64,000 nt of DNA, taken from positions 1,512,037 to 1,576,036 of the forward strand of contig NZ_JACHHJ010000001.1 in the NCBI RefSeq assembly GCF_014207655.1, given 5' to 3'. The notes under the pieces were generated by a model. That model worked only from the letters and a program-made list of their open reading frames with translations, made no database searches and had not been told where the DNA came from. The stretch comes from Geomicrobium halophilum (GTDB lineage: Bacteria > Bacillota > Bacilli > Bacillales > Marinococcaceae). Numbering within the stretch: position 1 is the first letter of the stretch; each line of letters opens with the position of its first letter. Of the stretch, positions 27,804 to 37,403 are shown piece after piece. Both the position numbers and the translations under genes were made by a program.

Positions 27804-28173
27804 ATGAAAAATTTAGTAGCCTTGGGTATTGGCTCATTATTTACATTATCAATTTGTGGAGATGGCGAAGATAATGAAGACGATGTTGATGAAGTTGAGG
27901 CAGAAGATAATGACCCAAGTGTAAGGAGAAAGTGCGGATAAAGAAGATGACGACTACCCAGAGGATGATGAGGATGCTGATAGTGAAGACGGCGAGGATG
28001 TGGAGAATTTGACCGATGCCCAACCTAGTGATACTGAAACTACCGAGGGTTGAGATTTCATAATGGTGAGCCAGACTGAAGACGTAGGAACTTTTGGATC
28101 TGGGCCTATCGAGTTAGAGATTGAACAAGTGATTGACTTTAAATTCTTTCTAAACAATCACTCCCACCTTTAA
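27804..28173 (+). pseudogene. acidic lipoprotein-like gene, frameshifted
   Basis: Reading from the ATG at 27804 gives MKNLVALGIGSLFTLSICGD, a short signal peptide with a lipobox-like Cys, then a very acidic linker. A frameshift near 27935 is needed to continue into EDDDYPEDDEDADSEDGEDV, and a TGA at 28051 interrupts before GTFGSGPIELEIEQVIDF. The last piece resembles lipoproteins with a DUF4352/DUF5068-like domain. No ribosome site is seen. Probably dead. Confidence 0.5.
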
Positions 28174-28224
28174 TCTTGTTTACATACGCTTAGTGATCAA
28201 ACGAGTTTTACGTCCCTCATATGC

Positions 28225-28267
28225 AAACGAAGCACGGTGCTCGTCACCTCGAGCCCGTGCTTCGTTT
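28225..28267. terminator. terminator downstream of yhbH
   Basis: AAACGAAGCACGG and CCGTGCTTCGTTT are a perfect 13-bp inverted repeat with a 17-base loop, located just past the yhbH stop. It can work in both directions. Confidence 0.75.
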
Positions 28268-28269
28268 TA

Positions 28270-29439
28270 TTATACGAGTGCCTTTTCCTCTTCTTTACGG
28301 AAAAACCATTGTAATGCATGAAAGACGTGTTTTTTCTCCTTTAGCACGAAATGGCGAAATCTCGGATCGTCAATCGACTTAAATACATTCATTAACGTGG
28401 AGTGGCGGCTATACGCATTCACTTCACCGTAACCAAACATGTTCGCTTTTTCCATGATTTTTTTCAGCAATTGTAAACAATACTTATTATCAGATGTTAG
28501 ATTATCACCATCGGAAAAATGAAAAGGATAAATATTGTAGATTCTCGGATCATAATATTTCTCAATCCGTTCTAACGCCAGCTCATAAGCGGACGAACAG
28601 ATGGTACCCCCACTCTCCCCTTTTGAAAAAAATGATTCCTCATCAACTACTTTCGCTTCCGTGTGGTGCGCGATAAATTCAATATCCACCGATTCATATT
28701 TCGTCCTTAGAAACCGCGTCATCCAGAAGAAGAAGCTGCGAGCCATATATTTTTCCCACTTCCCCATGGAACCAGAGGTGTCGAGCATAGCAAGAATAAT
28801 CGCTTTGGATTCAGGCTTGACTTTATCATTCCACGTCTTAAATCGTAAATCATCTTGATAAATCGGATTAATGCCCGGACGTCCTTCCATCGCATTGCGT
28901 TTAAGAGCCGTTAGAATCGTCCTTCTCTTGTCAACATTCCCCATTAAACCTTGTTTACGTACGTCGTTAAACTCAATATCTTCAACGACGAGATTGTCTT
29001 CTTCTTTCCGTTGCAAATTAGGAAGTTCTAAATGTTGGAATAACGCTTCTTCGAGATCTGCAATGGATACCTCCGCTTCATAGTAGTCTTCACCTGCTTT
29101 ATCTCCTGGTTTACTTCCCTTTTGACCTTCTTGGCCTTTTTCTTTTCCAGAACGTGCGACAACATCACCGACTTCACTATCCCCATCCCCTTGCCCTACA
29201 TGCTTATTTTTATCATCGCTATAGCGTATTTTATATTCATCTAACGATCGAATCGGGATGTGAACAACATCTTTCCCGTTTGACATGACAATACTTTCAT
29301 CCGTCACAAGATCAGGTAAGTTCTTATGGATCGCATCCTTTACCTTCTCTTCATGGCGCCGTTGATCTTGATAGCCTTTTCTGTGGAGGGACCAATTTTC
29401 TTCTGAAATGACAAAGGATGGTTTCCGATCATTACTCAA
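28270..29439 (-). CDS. yhbH: YhbH/DUF444 sporulation protein
   Basis: A 389-residue DUF444 protein. The second half is a von Willebrand A-like domain with a MIDAS motif ([15 protein letters not shown]). A charged, Gly/Lys/Glu-rich linker lies around residues 85-115. B. subtilis YhbH is induced early in sporulation and functions with PrkA and SpoVR, both present in this window. It starts at a TTG preceded by AAGGAGGG, and no ATG fits. In B. subtilis it lies beside prkA; here about 5 kb of other genes intervene. Confidence 0.92.
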   Translation of the reverse strand: MSNDRKPSFVISEENWSLHRKGYQDQRRHEEKVKDAIHKNLPDLVTDESIVMSNGKDVVHIPIRSLDEYKIRYSDDKNKHVGQGDGDSEVGDVVARSGKEKGQEGQKGSKPGDKAGEDYYEAEVSIADLEEALFQHLELPNLQRKEEDNLVVEDIEFNDVRKQGLMGNVDKRRTILTALKRNAMEGRPGINPIYQDDLRFKTWNDKVKPESKAIILAMLDTSGSMGKWEKYMARSFFFWMTRFLRTKYESVDIEFIAHHTEAKVVDEESFFSKGESGGTICSSAYELALERIEKYYDPRIYNIYPFHFSDGDNLTSDNKYCLQLLKKIMEKANMFGYGEVNAYSRHSTLMNVFKSIDDPRFRHFVLKEKKHVFHALQWFFRKEEEKALV

Positions 29440-30048
29440 AAATAAACCCTCCTTGCAGTTTTACATCCATTCACCACGTATCGGACACGTCGTGTACTTC
29501 CATCGTATGCAGCTAAGTCCAAGAATTGTCATTATAATTATATTTCCTTAGAGAAAATAAGATGGAGGTAAATCACATTAGATAATTGCTGCCTTTGCCA
29601 TTGATTGGTTAACTTTTTTTTATAGAGCTGTCTCAATAAGAAGGGAAGCAGCTGGTTTCATCCCAAAATAATCCCGTATCACTTTGAAAGTGGTACGGGA
29701 TCGCTTGTTTTGAGATGGAGATGTCTCAACAATATTTGTACCGATGAAAGCATTTTCGCCGAATTCCTTAGACGTAGGCCGAATAATCGTTTCGTTCGCT
29801 GAATTCTCGGGTGATTTCACCGAAAAACATTACATTGTGCCGAAATATTGAATCCTCCCGCCGAAAAGGGAAAAAACAATTGAATGCAGAAGCTGCCCCA
29901 TGGGATAGCCCATCGATTGTTGAGATGGTTTTAACGTTTCCGCTATCAAAGTGAAGGTTGAAAATGCGAAAAATGAGATTCCCCACTTTATGGCAGGGAA
30001 CAGGAAAGGAATAGGCCATTTATTTGCGCAGAAGATTCTTTTGCCTAG
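29440..30048. other. gene-free stretch with hairpins
   Basis: About 600 bases without a credible gene. TCCCGTA-t-CACTTT pairs with AAAGTG-g-TACGGGA at 29672-29700. TTGAGA...TCTCAA pairs nearby at about 29710-29735. The sequence starting GAGCTGTCTCAATAAGAAG at 29625 resembles transposon ends, but no transposase is visible. Confidence 0.4.
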
Positions 30049-32292
30049 TTACTGCCATTTTTCTATCAAGTTTTCCCCCTGAGAGCTTAAAATGTCAAAC
30101 GCTTCATCTGAGATCAAAGCATTGTCTTTTTGATGATTAAGGAGATCCTTAAAACCTTCCATGTGTTGAACGACTTTTTCTGCTTCTTCCTGATATTCAT
30201 AATGACTAACAGCTGTTAAATGTCGGGTTAGGAAATAAGGAGCTTCATCAATTGCGAATTCTCCCTCTCCGGCAAGATCTTCAACGAGAACTTTTATCTC
30301 TGACGCACTTTCAGGCGATGCTTCCTCAGGTTCTGCGATTTGTACATCCATTTGCTGAGGAGGTATTGATCCTTGATATTCAAATTCATCATCGATCGTA
30401 ACGGTTACTGTGCCACGGTTTTCTTCGATATTAGGGTCATCTTCTTCAACAATGACTTCAAAAGTGCGTTCTTCACCTGTTCCAAGTGTTCCTCGGCCGG
30501 TAAAGCTTGCCCAGCCTTCTTTAGCCTGGAGTTGACCGACTGCCTCCGCTTCTAACTCAATTTCTCTTTCCTCATCAGTAAAAAGGAAAAAACCAGTGGC
30601 TGACCTGTCATTAGCTGCTTGTTCAACAGAAATCGCTACCTCTTTATCAGAAAATCCGGGACCATCAATATCACGCAAAGTGCCAGCACCTTCAACGCTT
30701 ACATCATGATCGACACTTATCGGCCGGCTTGGCATATTCCCTGTTCTTTGCAACACTTCGCCCGATTGAATGTTCGTTGTATCACCATCTTCCAGAGCAA
30801 ACTCACCGTTGACAAGGACGTGCTCAATGCCGTCTGCATACTGTTTTGGATCTTCGAATTCAGCATTGTCTATAATTGTCTCTGGGTCAAATACGGTAAT
30901 GTCAGCGACCATACCCTCAGCGATGAAACCACGGTCAGTCATTCCAATGATCGTGGCTGGCAATCCTGTCATTTTCTTAATGGCTTCTTCAAAAGAAAGC
31001 AAACCTTCTTCGCGTACATGCTGCCCAAGGGCTCGTGGTTGTGAACCATACCGCCGAGGGTGGATACTATCAGAGTATGTGGCTCCACCATCTGAAGCGA
31101 TAGCAGTTGTTGGATGTTGTAAGATACGTTCATAATCATCTTCGTGTCCAAAGTGATAGATGGTGGTTAAACTTCCTTGCTCCTCTAATATTCTCATTGT
31201 CGCTTCACCTGGACTTACACCCTCCGATTCAGCGACATCGGCCAGCGTCTCTTGTTCACCAGGAAAATAAACATCCTCTGCCGTTTCCACCCTGCTTGTC
31301 ATCACCTCTTCAATTTCTGCTTCAATTTGCGGGCGCAATTCAGAATCGGCAAAACGATCCAACATCGCATCGAAACCGCCATCCTGTACCCATTGCGGGA
31401 TAAGCGCTGTTAATCCAGTTTGACTTGCCAGATAGGGGTAAACATCTGCTGCCGCATACGTGCCGCGGTCGATGGCATCCTCAATGAGACCGATGGTTTC
31501 TTCTGATGCGCCCCAGTTATCTGCCCCCATAACTTTCATGTGTGTGATGACGGGAACCAATCCTGCTTCTTCCCCAATTTCGATCGTTTCTTCTGTAGCT
31601 TCAACGACATCGTCCATTTCATCACGAATGTGATGGGGAAAATTAGTTCTCCATTGATCCGCTACCTTAACGACGTCGATCACTTCTTCTGTTTTTGCAT
31701 AATTAGCGGGGGTATAAAACAGGCCTGCTGAGACGCCAAATGCCCCCTCTTCTAACCCTGTTTCAACCAATCCTTGCATTTCTTCAATTTCTTGATCCGT
31801 TGCACGCCGATCATCTTCACCGACAACCTCTTGCCAAACAGAGTTAAACCCAATGTATGTCCCGATATTAATCGCCAAACCATCACCTTCAAGTTCATAT
31901 CGTTCTGTTACATCGACAGGACCGCCGCCATCCGGACTTAAAATTTCTGTTGTCACTCCTTGCGTTAAGGAGCTGGTCGCCGTTTGCAAAGCTTCAAGAT
32001 GGGCATGGCTATGAATATCAATAAACCCTGGGGCGACGATTTTCCCCTCAACATCGACTTCATTCTGAGCCTCGACCTCATCTAAATCCCCAATATGATA
32101 AATGAAACCATCACGTATTCCCACGTCAGCTTCAAAACTAGATTGACCTGTACCATCCATAATCGTTCCATTTCTAATGATCGTGTCAAATTCATTTTCC
32201 TGAGCATCACTTTTATTGTTGTTTTCAATTCCTAATAGTGACCCGCCTATAAATAGCATCGCGCAAGAAACGAAAAATGACCGCTTTAACAT
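30049..32292 (-). CDS. secreted N-acyl-D-amino-acid deacylase (amidohydrolase) with C-terminal FIMAH domain
   Basis: A 747-residue exported protein. It has a signal peptide (MLKRSFFVSCAMLFIGGSLL), then an amidohydrolase barrel of the D-aminoacylase type: GKIVAPGFIDIHSHAHLEAL with the metal-binding HxH, VITHMKVMGADNWG and the C-terminal metal Asp region AIASDGGATYSDSIHPRRYG. It likely removes acyl groups from D-amino acids outside the cell. From about residue 540 there is an acidic beta region and finally a helical FIMAH domain (EAPYFLTRHLTAVSHYEYQ, VVQHMEGFKDLLNHQKDN). The ATG at 32292 has GAGGGGAGG upstream and gives the signal peptide. The longer frame is unsupported. Confidence 0.87.
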   Translation of the reverse strand: MLKRSFFVSCAMLFIGGSLLGIENNNKSDAQENEFDTIIRNGTIMDGTGQSSFEADVGIRDGFIYHIGDLDEVEAQNEVDVEGKIVAPGFIDIHSHAHLEALQTATSSLTQGVTTEILSPDGGGPVDVTERYELEGDGLAINIGTYIGFNSVWQEVVGEDDRRATDQEIEEMQGLVETGLEEGAFGVSAGLFYTPANYAKTEEVIDVVKVADQWRTNFPHHIRDEMDDVVEATEETIEIGEEAGLVPVITHMKVMGADNWGASEETIGLIEDAIDRGTYAAADVYPYLASQTGLTALIPQWVQDGGFDAMLDRFADSELRPQIEAEIEEVMTSRVETAEDVYFPGEQETLADVAESEGVSPGEATMRILEEQGSLTTIYHFGHEDDYERILQHPTTAIASDGGATYSDSIHPRRYGSQPRALGQHVREEGLLSFEEAIKKMTGLPATIIGMTDRGFIAEGMVADITVFDPETIIDNAEFEDPKQYADGIEHVLVNGEFALEDGDTTNIQSGEVLQRTGNMPSRPISVDHDVSVEGAGTLRDIDGPGFSDKEVAISVEQAANDRSATGFFLFTDEEREIELEAEAVGQLQAKEGWASFTGRGTLGTGEERTFEVIVEEDDPNIEENRGTVTVTIDDEFEYQGSIPPQQMDVQIAEPEEASPESASEIKVLVEDLAGEGEFAIDEAPYFLTRHLTAVSHYEYQEEAEKVVQHMEGFKDLLNHQKDNALISDEAFDILSSQGENLIEKWQ

Positions 32293-32717
32293 ATCATGCA
32301 ATCCTCCCCTCAAAGTTTTCGGTTTTTTAATTCTTGCACTTATCTGTTGAAGGTCACCTCCTATTATTTTAAGAAAATCATTCATTTTATAATTTTCCCA
32401 ATATTCAAACCTTATAATATGTACAATACCATAGAAATATTGATCATTCAAATAGTTTCAGTACAGAAAATACTTAGCTTTATATTCGAACCGTTCAAAT
32501 CCCTTTTCTGTTTGTACAAAATCGATATAGGCGTCTTTCAACTAAAAATAACGTATTCTTATTCAATAAAATCCCAATGACAAAAACCTACGTAATAAAT
32601 AACATTACCTAGGTTAGTGCCACTTAGCACTTAATCTTCCATAAAACTCAATCACGTTTGCCACTACGGCTAAGGTTACCTACTATCATTAATTAGAGAA
32701 CCCATTTCGTAAGTCTT
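32293..32717. other. gene-free intergenic region
   Basis: Upstream of the deacylase and downstream of sipS, AT-rich. It contains a second good ribosome-site-like AGGAGGTGA on the minus strand near 32355 that opens only a five-codon GTG frame; a leader peptide is conceivable but unsupported. Confidence 0.35.
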
Positions 32718-33263
32718 TCAGTTAATAATCGTAAATTCACTCAATGGCCAATAGCGGATATTCGCTTTCCCCACCACATCTTCATAAGGGATAAAACCGA
32801 TCTGACGGCTATCTAGGCTATTATGCCGGTTATCACCTAGAACAAATAAATGATCCTCTGGCACGAATTGTTCTGCAGTCGGTGTCAATTCTTCGAGGGT
32901 AAAATCACCAGTAATTTCTCCATTATAATCGTCATCTAAGTAAGGTTCTGGAGTGGGCTCATCATTTATATAAAGAGTGTTATCTTCGTAACGAATTTCA
33001 TCGCCTGGCAATCCGATCACTCGTTTAATATAGTCACTTTCCTCGGTTGCATGAAAAACGATGAGGTCATGACGATCGGGTTCAAAAATTTGATAGCTTA
33101 TTTTATTTATAATAAGCCGTTCCCCACTTTCAATGGTCGGCATCATAGACTCACCATGAACCATATAGTTAGCAAAGAAAAACGTACGAACAATCAATAC
33201 GATAATAATGACAATCGCAAATGTTTTTACCCAATCCCATATTTCCTTCGTAATCGCGTTCAA
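32718..33263 (-). CDS. sipS: type I signal peptidase
   Basis: A 181-residue membrane-anchored leader peptidase. One N-terminal helix (FAIVIIIVLIVRTFFFANYM) is followed by box B VHGESMMPTI with the catalytic Ser (about residue 39), box D DYIKRVIGLPGDEIRY with the catalytic Lys (about 80) and box E LGDNRHNSLDSRQIGFI. The TTG at 33263 has CGGGGGA eight bases before it; a GTG eight codons upstream lacks a ribosome site. It releases mature exoproteins such as those encoded on both sides. It is the sole signal peptidase in the window. Confidence 0.9.
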   Translation of the reverse strand: MNAITKEIWDWVKTFAIVIIIVLIVRTFFFANYMVHGESMMPTIESGERLIINKISYQIFEPDRHDLIVFHATEESDYIKRVIGLPGDEIRYEDNTLYINDEPTPEPYLDDDYNGEITGDFTLEELTPTAEQFVPEDHLFVLGDNRHNSLDSRQIGFIPYEDVVGKANIRYWPLSEFTIIN

Positions 33264-33521
33264 GTCTATTCCCCCGTTTCTATCCACTTATAAATGTATC
33301 ACTCATCACATCCCGCGACAACGTAAATGTTCATCCATAAATACCTTATTCAAGTCGCAGAATATCAGGGGGACTATAGGTTTATTTACATATTTTTTGA
33401 CTTTTCGCTTGCATTTTTCATCATTTTTGTAAAGAATGAAGATACACATGTAACTTTTCTTTCCTGTTTACGACTATATAGTATGGGGGAGGAAGAGACC
33501 TTACTATGAGGTGAATAAATA

Positions 33522-34454
33522 TTGATACGCTGGCTGATCTTTATTATATTGTTAACGTTTGCGCCTGCAAGCGCTGACGCAATGATCACTCAACAAGATA
33601 CAAATGATATGCCGCCTTCCGTTGAAATGGAACGGGATGGAGATGAACTTACACTGAGCTGGGGCCCGCACCCTAACACCGGCTATCAGATTTCGATTCT
33701 CGACAGTTACGAGGGAGAAGATGGATGGAATGTAGTCTACTCTCTTTCCTACCCTCCAGAAGGAAATCAAGAAGGAATTTTGCACACCGAGACACATCCA
33801 CAAGCCAAGACAACCGTACCTAAAGAGGTTCAAGACATTCATTTATATGAAGAAAAAAATGGGCAAACCTATGAGCAGCTGCCAACTACAACCGTTCATG
33901 ATCGTTATACATGGACATTAGACTTTGATCAAGATTTATCTGAAGATATGGTGAGCAATGATTTAATTTATTTAACCGATAAAAACAATGAAAAACTTGA
34001 AAATGTGATCCTGATATCCTCTCCTTCACAAATCAAAATATTGCCTCCAACTGAGGACTATGAACCAGGGGAAGTTTATCATCTTTACATTGACCCTATG
34101 CTGGAAAATACAGATGGTGACTCACTGGAACAAGGCTATAAACAGACCTTTTACATCGATGATGATGGGTATAGCAATCAAGACTGGCAGCCGCCAAATC
34201 CAATTGAAAACCACACCTTCACATTTGATGCTGAGGCTGAAGACGAAGACGAGCGTAATTCTATGGACAGTGAACGGATTTACAGCATCTTTCCGATCGA
34301 AAATGAGGATGGTAATGTTTACGTAATCCGTCACACAGACCCAGAGAATGAGGAGGAGGTTGCCATCCCCCCAGTGACGGCCCCTTCGTCCTTCTTCCCT
34401 CTTCATCCTTTACTTCCATACCCTCATCAATATGCTATCAACGAAATGAGCTAA
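33522..34454 (+). CDS. exported protein with PrcB-like and SbsA Ig-like (Big_5) domains
   Basis: A 310-residue secreted protein. The signal peptide is IRWLIFIILLTFAPASADA. Residues 35-105 (LTLSWGPHPNTGYQISILDS and following) resemble the PrcB C-terminal domain. Residues 120-210 (WTLDFDQDLSEDMVSNDLIY, then YEPGEVYHLYIDPMLENTDG) have the pattern of an SbsA Ig-like domain. The tail is acidic and ends with a Pro-rich segment. The start is TTG with GAGGTG at 33510-33515. A surface or matrix role is plausible, not established. Monocistronic, followed by a strong terminator. Confidence 0.7.
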   Translation: MIRWLIFIILLTFAPASADAMITQQDTNDMPPSVEMERDGDELTLSWGPHPNTGYQISILDSYEGEDGWNVVYSLSYPPEGNQEGILHTETHPQAKTTVPKEVQDIHLYEEKNGQTYEQLPTTTVHDRYTWTLDFDQDLSEDMVSNDLIYLTDKNNEKLENVILISSPSQIKILPPTEDYEPGEVYHLYIDPMLENTDGDSLEQGYKQTFYIDDDGYSNQDWQPPNPIENHTFTFDAEAEDEDERNSMDSERIYSIFPIENEDGNVYVIRHTDPENEEEVAIPPVTAPSSFFPLHPLLPYPHQYAINEMS

Positions 34455-34493
34455 CCATAGTTCTGTGACGATTTTATATCTTCTTCCCTGTTA

Positions 34494-34535
34494 AAAAATC
34501 GAGTGAAGAGCATTGCTCTTTCACTCGATTTTTTC
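34494..34535. terminator. strong bidirectional terminator
   Basis: AAAAAATCGAGTGAA and TTCACTCGATTTTTT pair perfectly, with an AGC-ATT-GCT apical helix, between the converging exoprotein and prkA genes. Confidence 0.92.
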
Positions 34536-34549
34536 CCATGCCAAAAAGA

Positions 34550-36451
34550 TTATCGATTTAATAAACTCCCTACATATTTTAGTAATTCATTGGCGGAATG
34601 CGTGTTGTATCCATGTTCATCTACAAGGCGCGCGATCACTTCATTGATTTTCTTTAATTGATTTTCATCTGGTGTTTTTACAGAGGTTGTAATTTTTACA
34701 ACGTCTTTCAAATCCGCGAATAGTTTCTTTTGAATGGCTTCTCTTAAGCGTTCATGGGAATTGTAATCAAATTTGTATCCCTTACGTGCATACGCCGAAA
34801 TACGGATGAGTATTTCTTCACGAAATGCTTTCTTTGCATTCTCAGAAATCCCGATTTGCTCTTCTATCGAACGCATTAATTTTTCATCCGCATTTAATTC
34901 GTCACCTGTAATGGGATCATGAATTTTATGATTATTGCAATACGCTTCTACGTTATCCAAATAATTATTGACGAGTGTTTTTGCCGATTCTTCGTAGGAA
35001 TAAACGAATGCTTTTTGTACTTCTTTTTTAGCAATTTCGTCATATTCCCGGCGAGCTACGGAAATGAAGTCTTTATACCGCTCGCGATCTTCCTTAGAGA
35101 TGGAGGCATGTTGATCCAGCCCCTCTTTTAGTGACCGCAGAACATCAAGAGCATTAATAGAATATGCATCCTTACGGATAATCGCAGAAGAAATTCGGTT
35201 GATCACATATCGGGGATCAATGCCGGTCATGCCTTCATCCTGATGTTCATTTTTCAAGTCTTTCACATCTTGTTCTTTAAAACCTTCCACGATTTCGCCG
35301 TCGTAAAGGCGGAGCTTTTTCGTTAAATCAATCCCTTGATTATGCGATTCCTTTAGCCTCGTAAGCACGGTAAAGATCGCCGCTGTCCGAAGAGCATGAG
35401 GTGCAATATGCACGTGTGACATGTCGCTATCCTCAATCATTTTTTCGTAGATCCGTTCTTCTTCTGTTACTTTTAGGTTATAGGGTACATTCATGACGAT
35501 GATTCTCGAATGCAAGGCTTCATTTTTCTTATTGTTAATAAACGAACGATATTCAGATTCGTTCGTATGGGCCACGATCATTTCATCCGCACTAATTAAC
35601 GCAAACCGTCCAGCTTTAAAATTCCCTTCTTGTGTGAGAGATAATAAATGCCAGAGAAATTTCTCGTCACACTTGAGCATTTCCTGGAATTCCATCAGTC
35701 CGCGATTGGCTTTGTTAAGTTCCCCGTCGAATCGATAGGCTCGTGGATCAGATTCTGAACCATATTCAGCAATCGTAGAAAAATCAATGCTTCCAGTAAG
35801 ATCAGCAATGTCCTGCGATTTCGGGTCGGAAGGGCTAAATGTACCGATCCCTGTACGGCGGTCTTCCGAGAAAAAGATACGCTCAACCAACACGTCTTCA
35901 ACACGCCCACCATACTCCTCTTCCAAGCGCATCTGATTAAGCGGTGATAGTGTCCCTTCCACCTTAATTCCATACTCTTCATAAAATTCATCCCGTAAAT
36001 GATAAGGGATCAAATGGAGCGGATCTTCCTGCATTGGACAGTCTTTAATCGCATATACAGCCCCTTCGTCCGTAAGGGAGTATTCCTCCAGTCCCCGCTT
36101 CAACAAATTAACGATGGTTGATTTACCACCGCTGACAGGCCCCATAAGCAAAAGAATCCTTTTTCTTACATCCAGCCTTCTTGCTGCTGAGTGAAAATAT
36201 TCTTCTACAAGTCGCTCAATGGACTCTTCAAGACCGTAAATATGGTCACTGAAAAACGGATATTTTTTTACATCACTATCTTTATGTTGTTCAATCCCTC
36301 GATCTCTGATCATATTATAAACACGGGAATGTGCAGATTGAGCAATCTCCGGCCGTTCCTTTAACAGCTCTAAATACTCTTCAAAGGTTCCTACCCACTT
36401 TAACTGTTCTTGCTCTTCACGGTGCTGTTTCACTTTTCGTAATATGTCCAC
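34550..36451 (-). CDS. prkA: PrkA, AAA+ protein formerly called serine protein kinase
   Basis: A 633-residue protein. The N-terminal AAA+ module has Walker A LLLMGPVSGGKSTIVNLL (GPVSGGKST at about 104-112) and a sensor region FALISADEMIVAHTNE. The C-terminal 250 residues form the PrkA-type domain. In B. subtilis PrkA acts in sporulation through sigma-K control and has been reported as a Lon-like protease. It is the partner of YhbH and SpoVR in many genomes. It starts at GTG with GGGAGG upstream. Length is close to the B. subtilis protein. Confidence 0.94.
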   Translation of the reverse strand: MDILRKVKQHREEQEQLKWVGTFEEYLELLKERPEIAQSAHSRVYNMIRDRGIEQHKDSDVKKYPFFSDHIYGLEESIERLVEEYFHSAARRLDVRKRILLLMGPVSGGKSTIVNLLKRGLEEYSLTDEGAVYAIKDCPMQEDPLHLIPYHLRDEFYEEYGIKVEGTLSPLNQMRLEEEYGGRVEDVLVERIFFSEDRRTGIGTFSPSDPKSQDIADLTGSIDFSTIAEYGSESDPRAYRFDGELNKANRGLMEFQEMLKCDEKFLWHLLSLTQEGNFKAGRFALISADEMIVAHTNESEYRSFINNKKNEALHSRIIVMNVPYNLKVTEEERIYEKMIEDSDMSHVHIAPHALRTAAIFTVLTRLKESHNQGIDLTKKLRLYDGEIVEGFKEQDVKDLKNEHQDEGMTGIDPRYVINRISSAIIRKDAYSINALDVLRSLKEGLDQHASISKEDRERYKDFISVARREYDEIAKKEVQKAFVYSYEESAKTLVNNYLDNVEAYCNNHKIHDPITGDELNADEKLMRSIEEQIGISENAKKAFREEILIRISAYARKGYKFDYNSHERLREAIQKKLFADLKDVVKITTSVKTPDENQLKKINEVIARLVDEHGYNTHSANELLKYVGSLLNR

Positions 36452-36748
36452 CGAATGGCCTCCCTTTTAATTAAACTTTCCAAGTTCCAGATTGCTTCGC
36501 TTTCGCTGCTAAACGGTGAATGAAAAAGAAGCCTGAGGACCCTCGGGCTTGATGATTAATTTGTAAGTATTTGCATTCTATGCAGCAAAACAACTTGTGA
36601 TAACCATTCAGGAAAAACTGCCGTTTTTTTTGTCCAATAAGTTTGATAAGTCTTCCGTTAACTGCTCCTATGGCTATTGGCTTCTGGTTACCTTATGGCC
36701 TGGAAAGCTTGATTGTATGGAGGGATTGTAGGGGTTCTTTGTAAAAAA

Positions 36749-36774
36749 GATGCCCCCGTGCGATTGGGGGCATC
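36749..36774. terminator. terminator downstream of the heme oxygenase gene
   Basis: GATGCCCCC and GGGGGCATC form a perfect 9-bp stem. On the minus strand it follows the hmoA-like stop. A second weaker hairpin (AAGCCtGAG...CCTCgGGCTT) lies near 36521-36545 in the otherwise empty gap upstream of prkA. Confidence 0.75.
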
Positions 36775-36798
36775 TGCATTCATTTTTAAATATCGTCC

Positions 36799-37101
36799 TT
36801 ATGTGTGAAAAACAACTTGAAACGAACGCAATTCATTCTCCGTTGAAGGTTGTTGTTCTTTTGAAGATTTTCCGCCGTGTGCCTTTTTGAAGGAATCACT
36901 TTCCAACCAGTTTTCGTAGTCTCCCCTGCTCTCCCATTTTGTGTACACCACAAGCTTGTCTTCTTCTTTTTCACTTTCCAAAAAGAGAAATTCAAGGCAA
37001 CCAGGAACTTCTTTCATTCGGTCTTTGCTTTTTTCAAATCGGCTTTTTAGATCATCTTTATTTTCTGCAGATACCTTTAATTCGTTCATCACCACATACA
37101 T
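36799..37101 (-). CDS. hmoA: IsdG/HmoA-type heme-degrading monooxygenase
   Basis: A 100-residue ABM-fold protein. Asn6 (MYVVMNELKV), Trp65 (DYENWLESDSF) and His75 (FKKAHGG) match the Asn-Trp-His triad of IsdG/IsdI, and EVPGCLEFLFLES is the usual dimer-strand motif. The family opens heme to release iron in the cytoplasm. AAGGAGG precedes the ATG. The promoter is TTGTCA-N18-TATACT on the minus strand, embedded in a shared divergent operator (37144-37213). Iron or heme regulation is expected, but the operator does not look like a Fur box to me. Confidence 0.85.
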   Translation of the reverse strand: MYVVMNELKVSAENKDDLKSRFEKSKDRMKEVPGCLEFLFLESEKEEDKLVVYTKWESRGDYENWLESDSFKKAHGGKSSKEQQPSTENELRSFQVVFHT

Positions 37102-37143
37102 CGGAACGATGCCTCCTTTTTTCTGGATTCGTATACATGATCC

Positions 37144-37213
37144 AGTATAGCTTTATAAGACAACGATTGACAATGGACAGGTATTGTCAATAGGTCAACG
37201 TTTCAGCTATAAT
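37144..37213. promoter_or_regulatory. mirror-image divergent promoters sharing a 9-bp inverted repeat
   Basis: ATTGACAAT (37166-37174) and ATTGTCAAT (37183-37191) form a perfect inverted repeat with an 8-base spacer. The right arm holds -35 TTGTCA (37184-37189), 18 bases before TATAAT (37208-37213) reading right. The left arm holds TTGTCA on the minus strand (37168-37173), 18 bases before TATACT (37144-37149) reading left to hmoA. A regulator bound to the repeat would cover both -35 boxes. Confidence 0.75.
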
Positions 37214-37270
37214 GAATATAATCACAGCGTTTGTAGAACTATTATACATAAAGGGAGGAAGCCCGAGGTT

Positions 37271-37360
37271 ATGAGCCTACTTCTTGTACTTGGTGTCTGC
37301 TTAGCCTTTCTTGTTTCGATCTGGACAGCTGGACACAATTCAAAACCCCATAAACAGTAG
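37271..37360 (+). CDS. 29-residue single-pass membrane peptide, unknown
   Basis: MSLLLVLGVCLAFLVSIWTA followed by GHNSKPHKQ: one membrane helix and a short basic, His-containing tail. It lies directly downstream of a consensus promoter (TTGTCA-N18-TATAAT) and has AGGGAGG 11 bases before the ATG. It shares a divergent operator with the heme oxygenase gene, so it may respond to the same signal. No family known to me. Confidence 0.6.
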   Translation: MSLLLVLGVCLAFLVSIWTAGHNSKPHKQ

Positions 37361-37403
37361 TCATTCAACGCCTTTCTGCGATAAGCGGAAGGGTATTTTT
37401 ATG

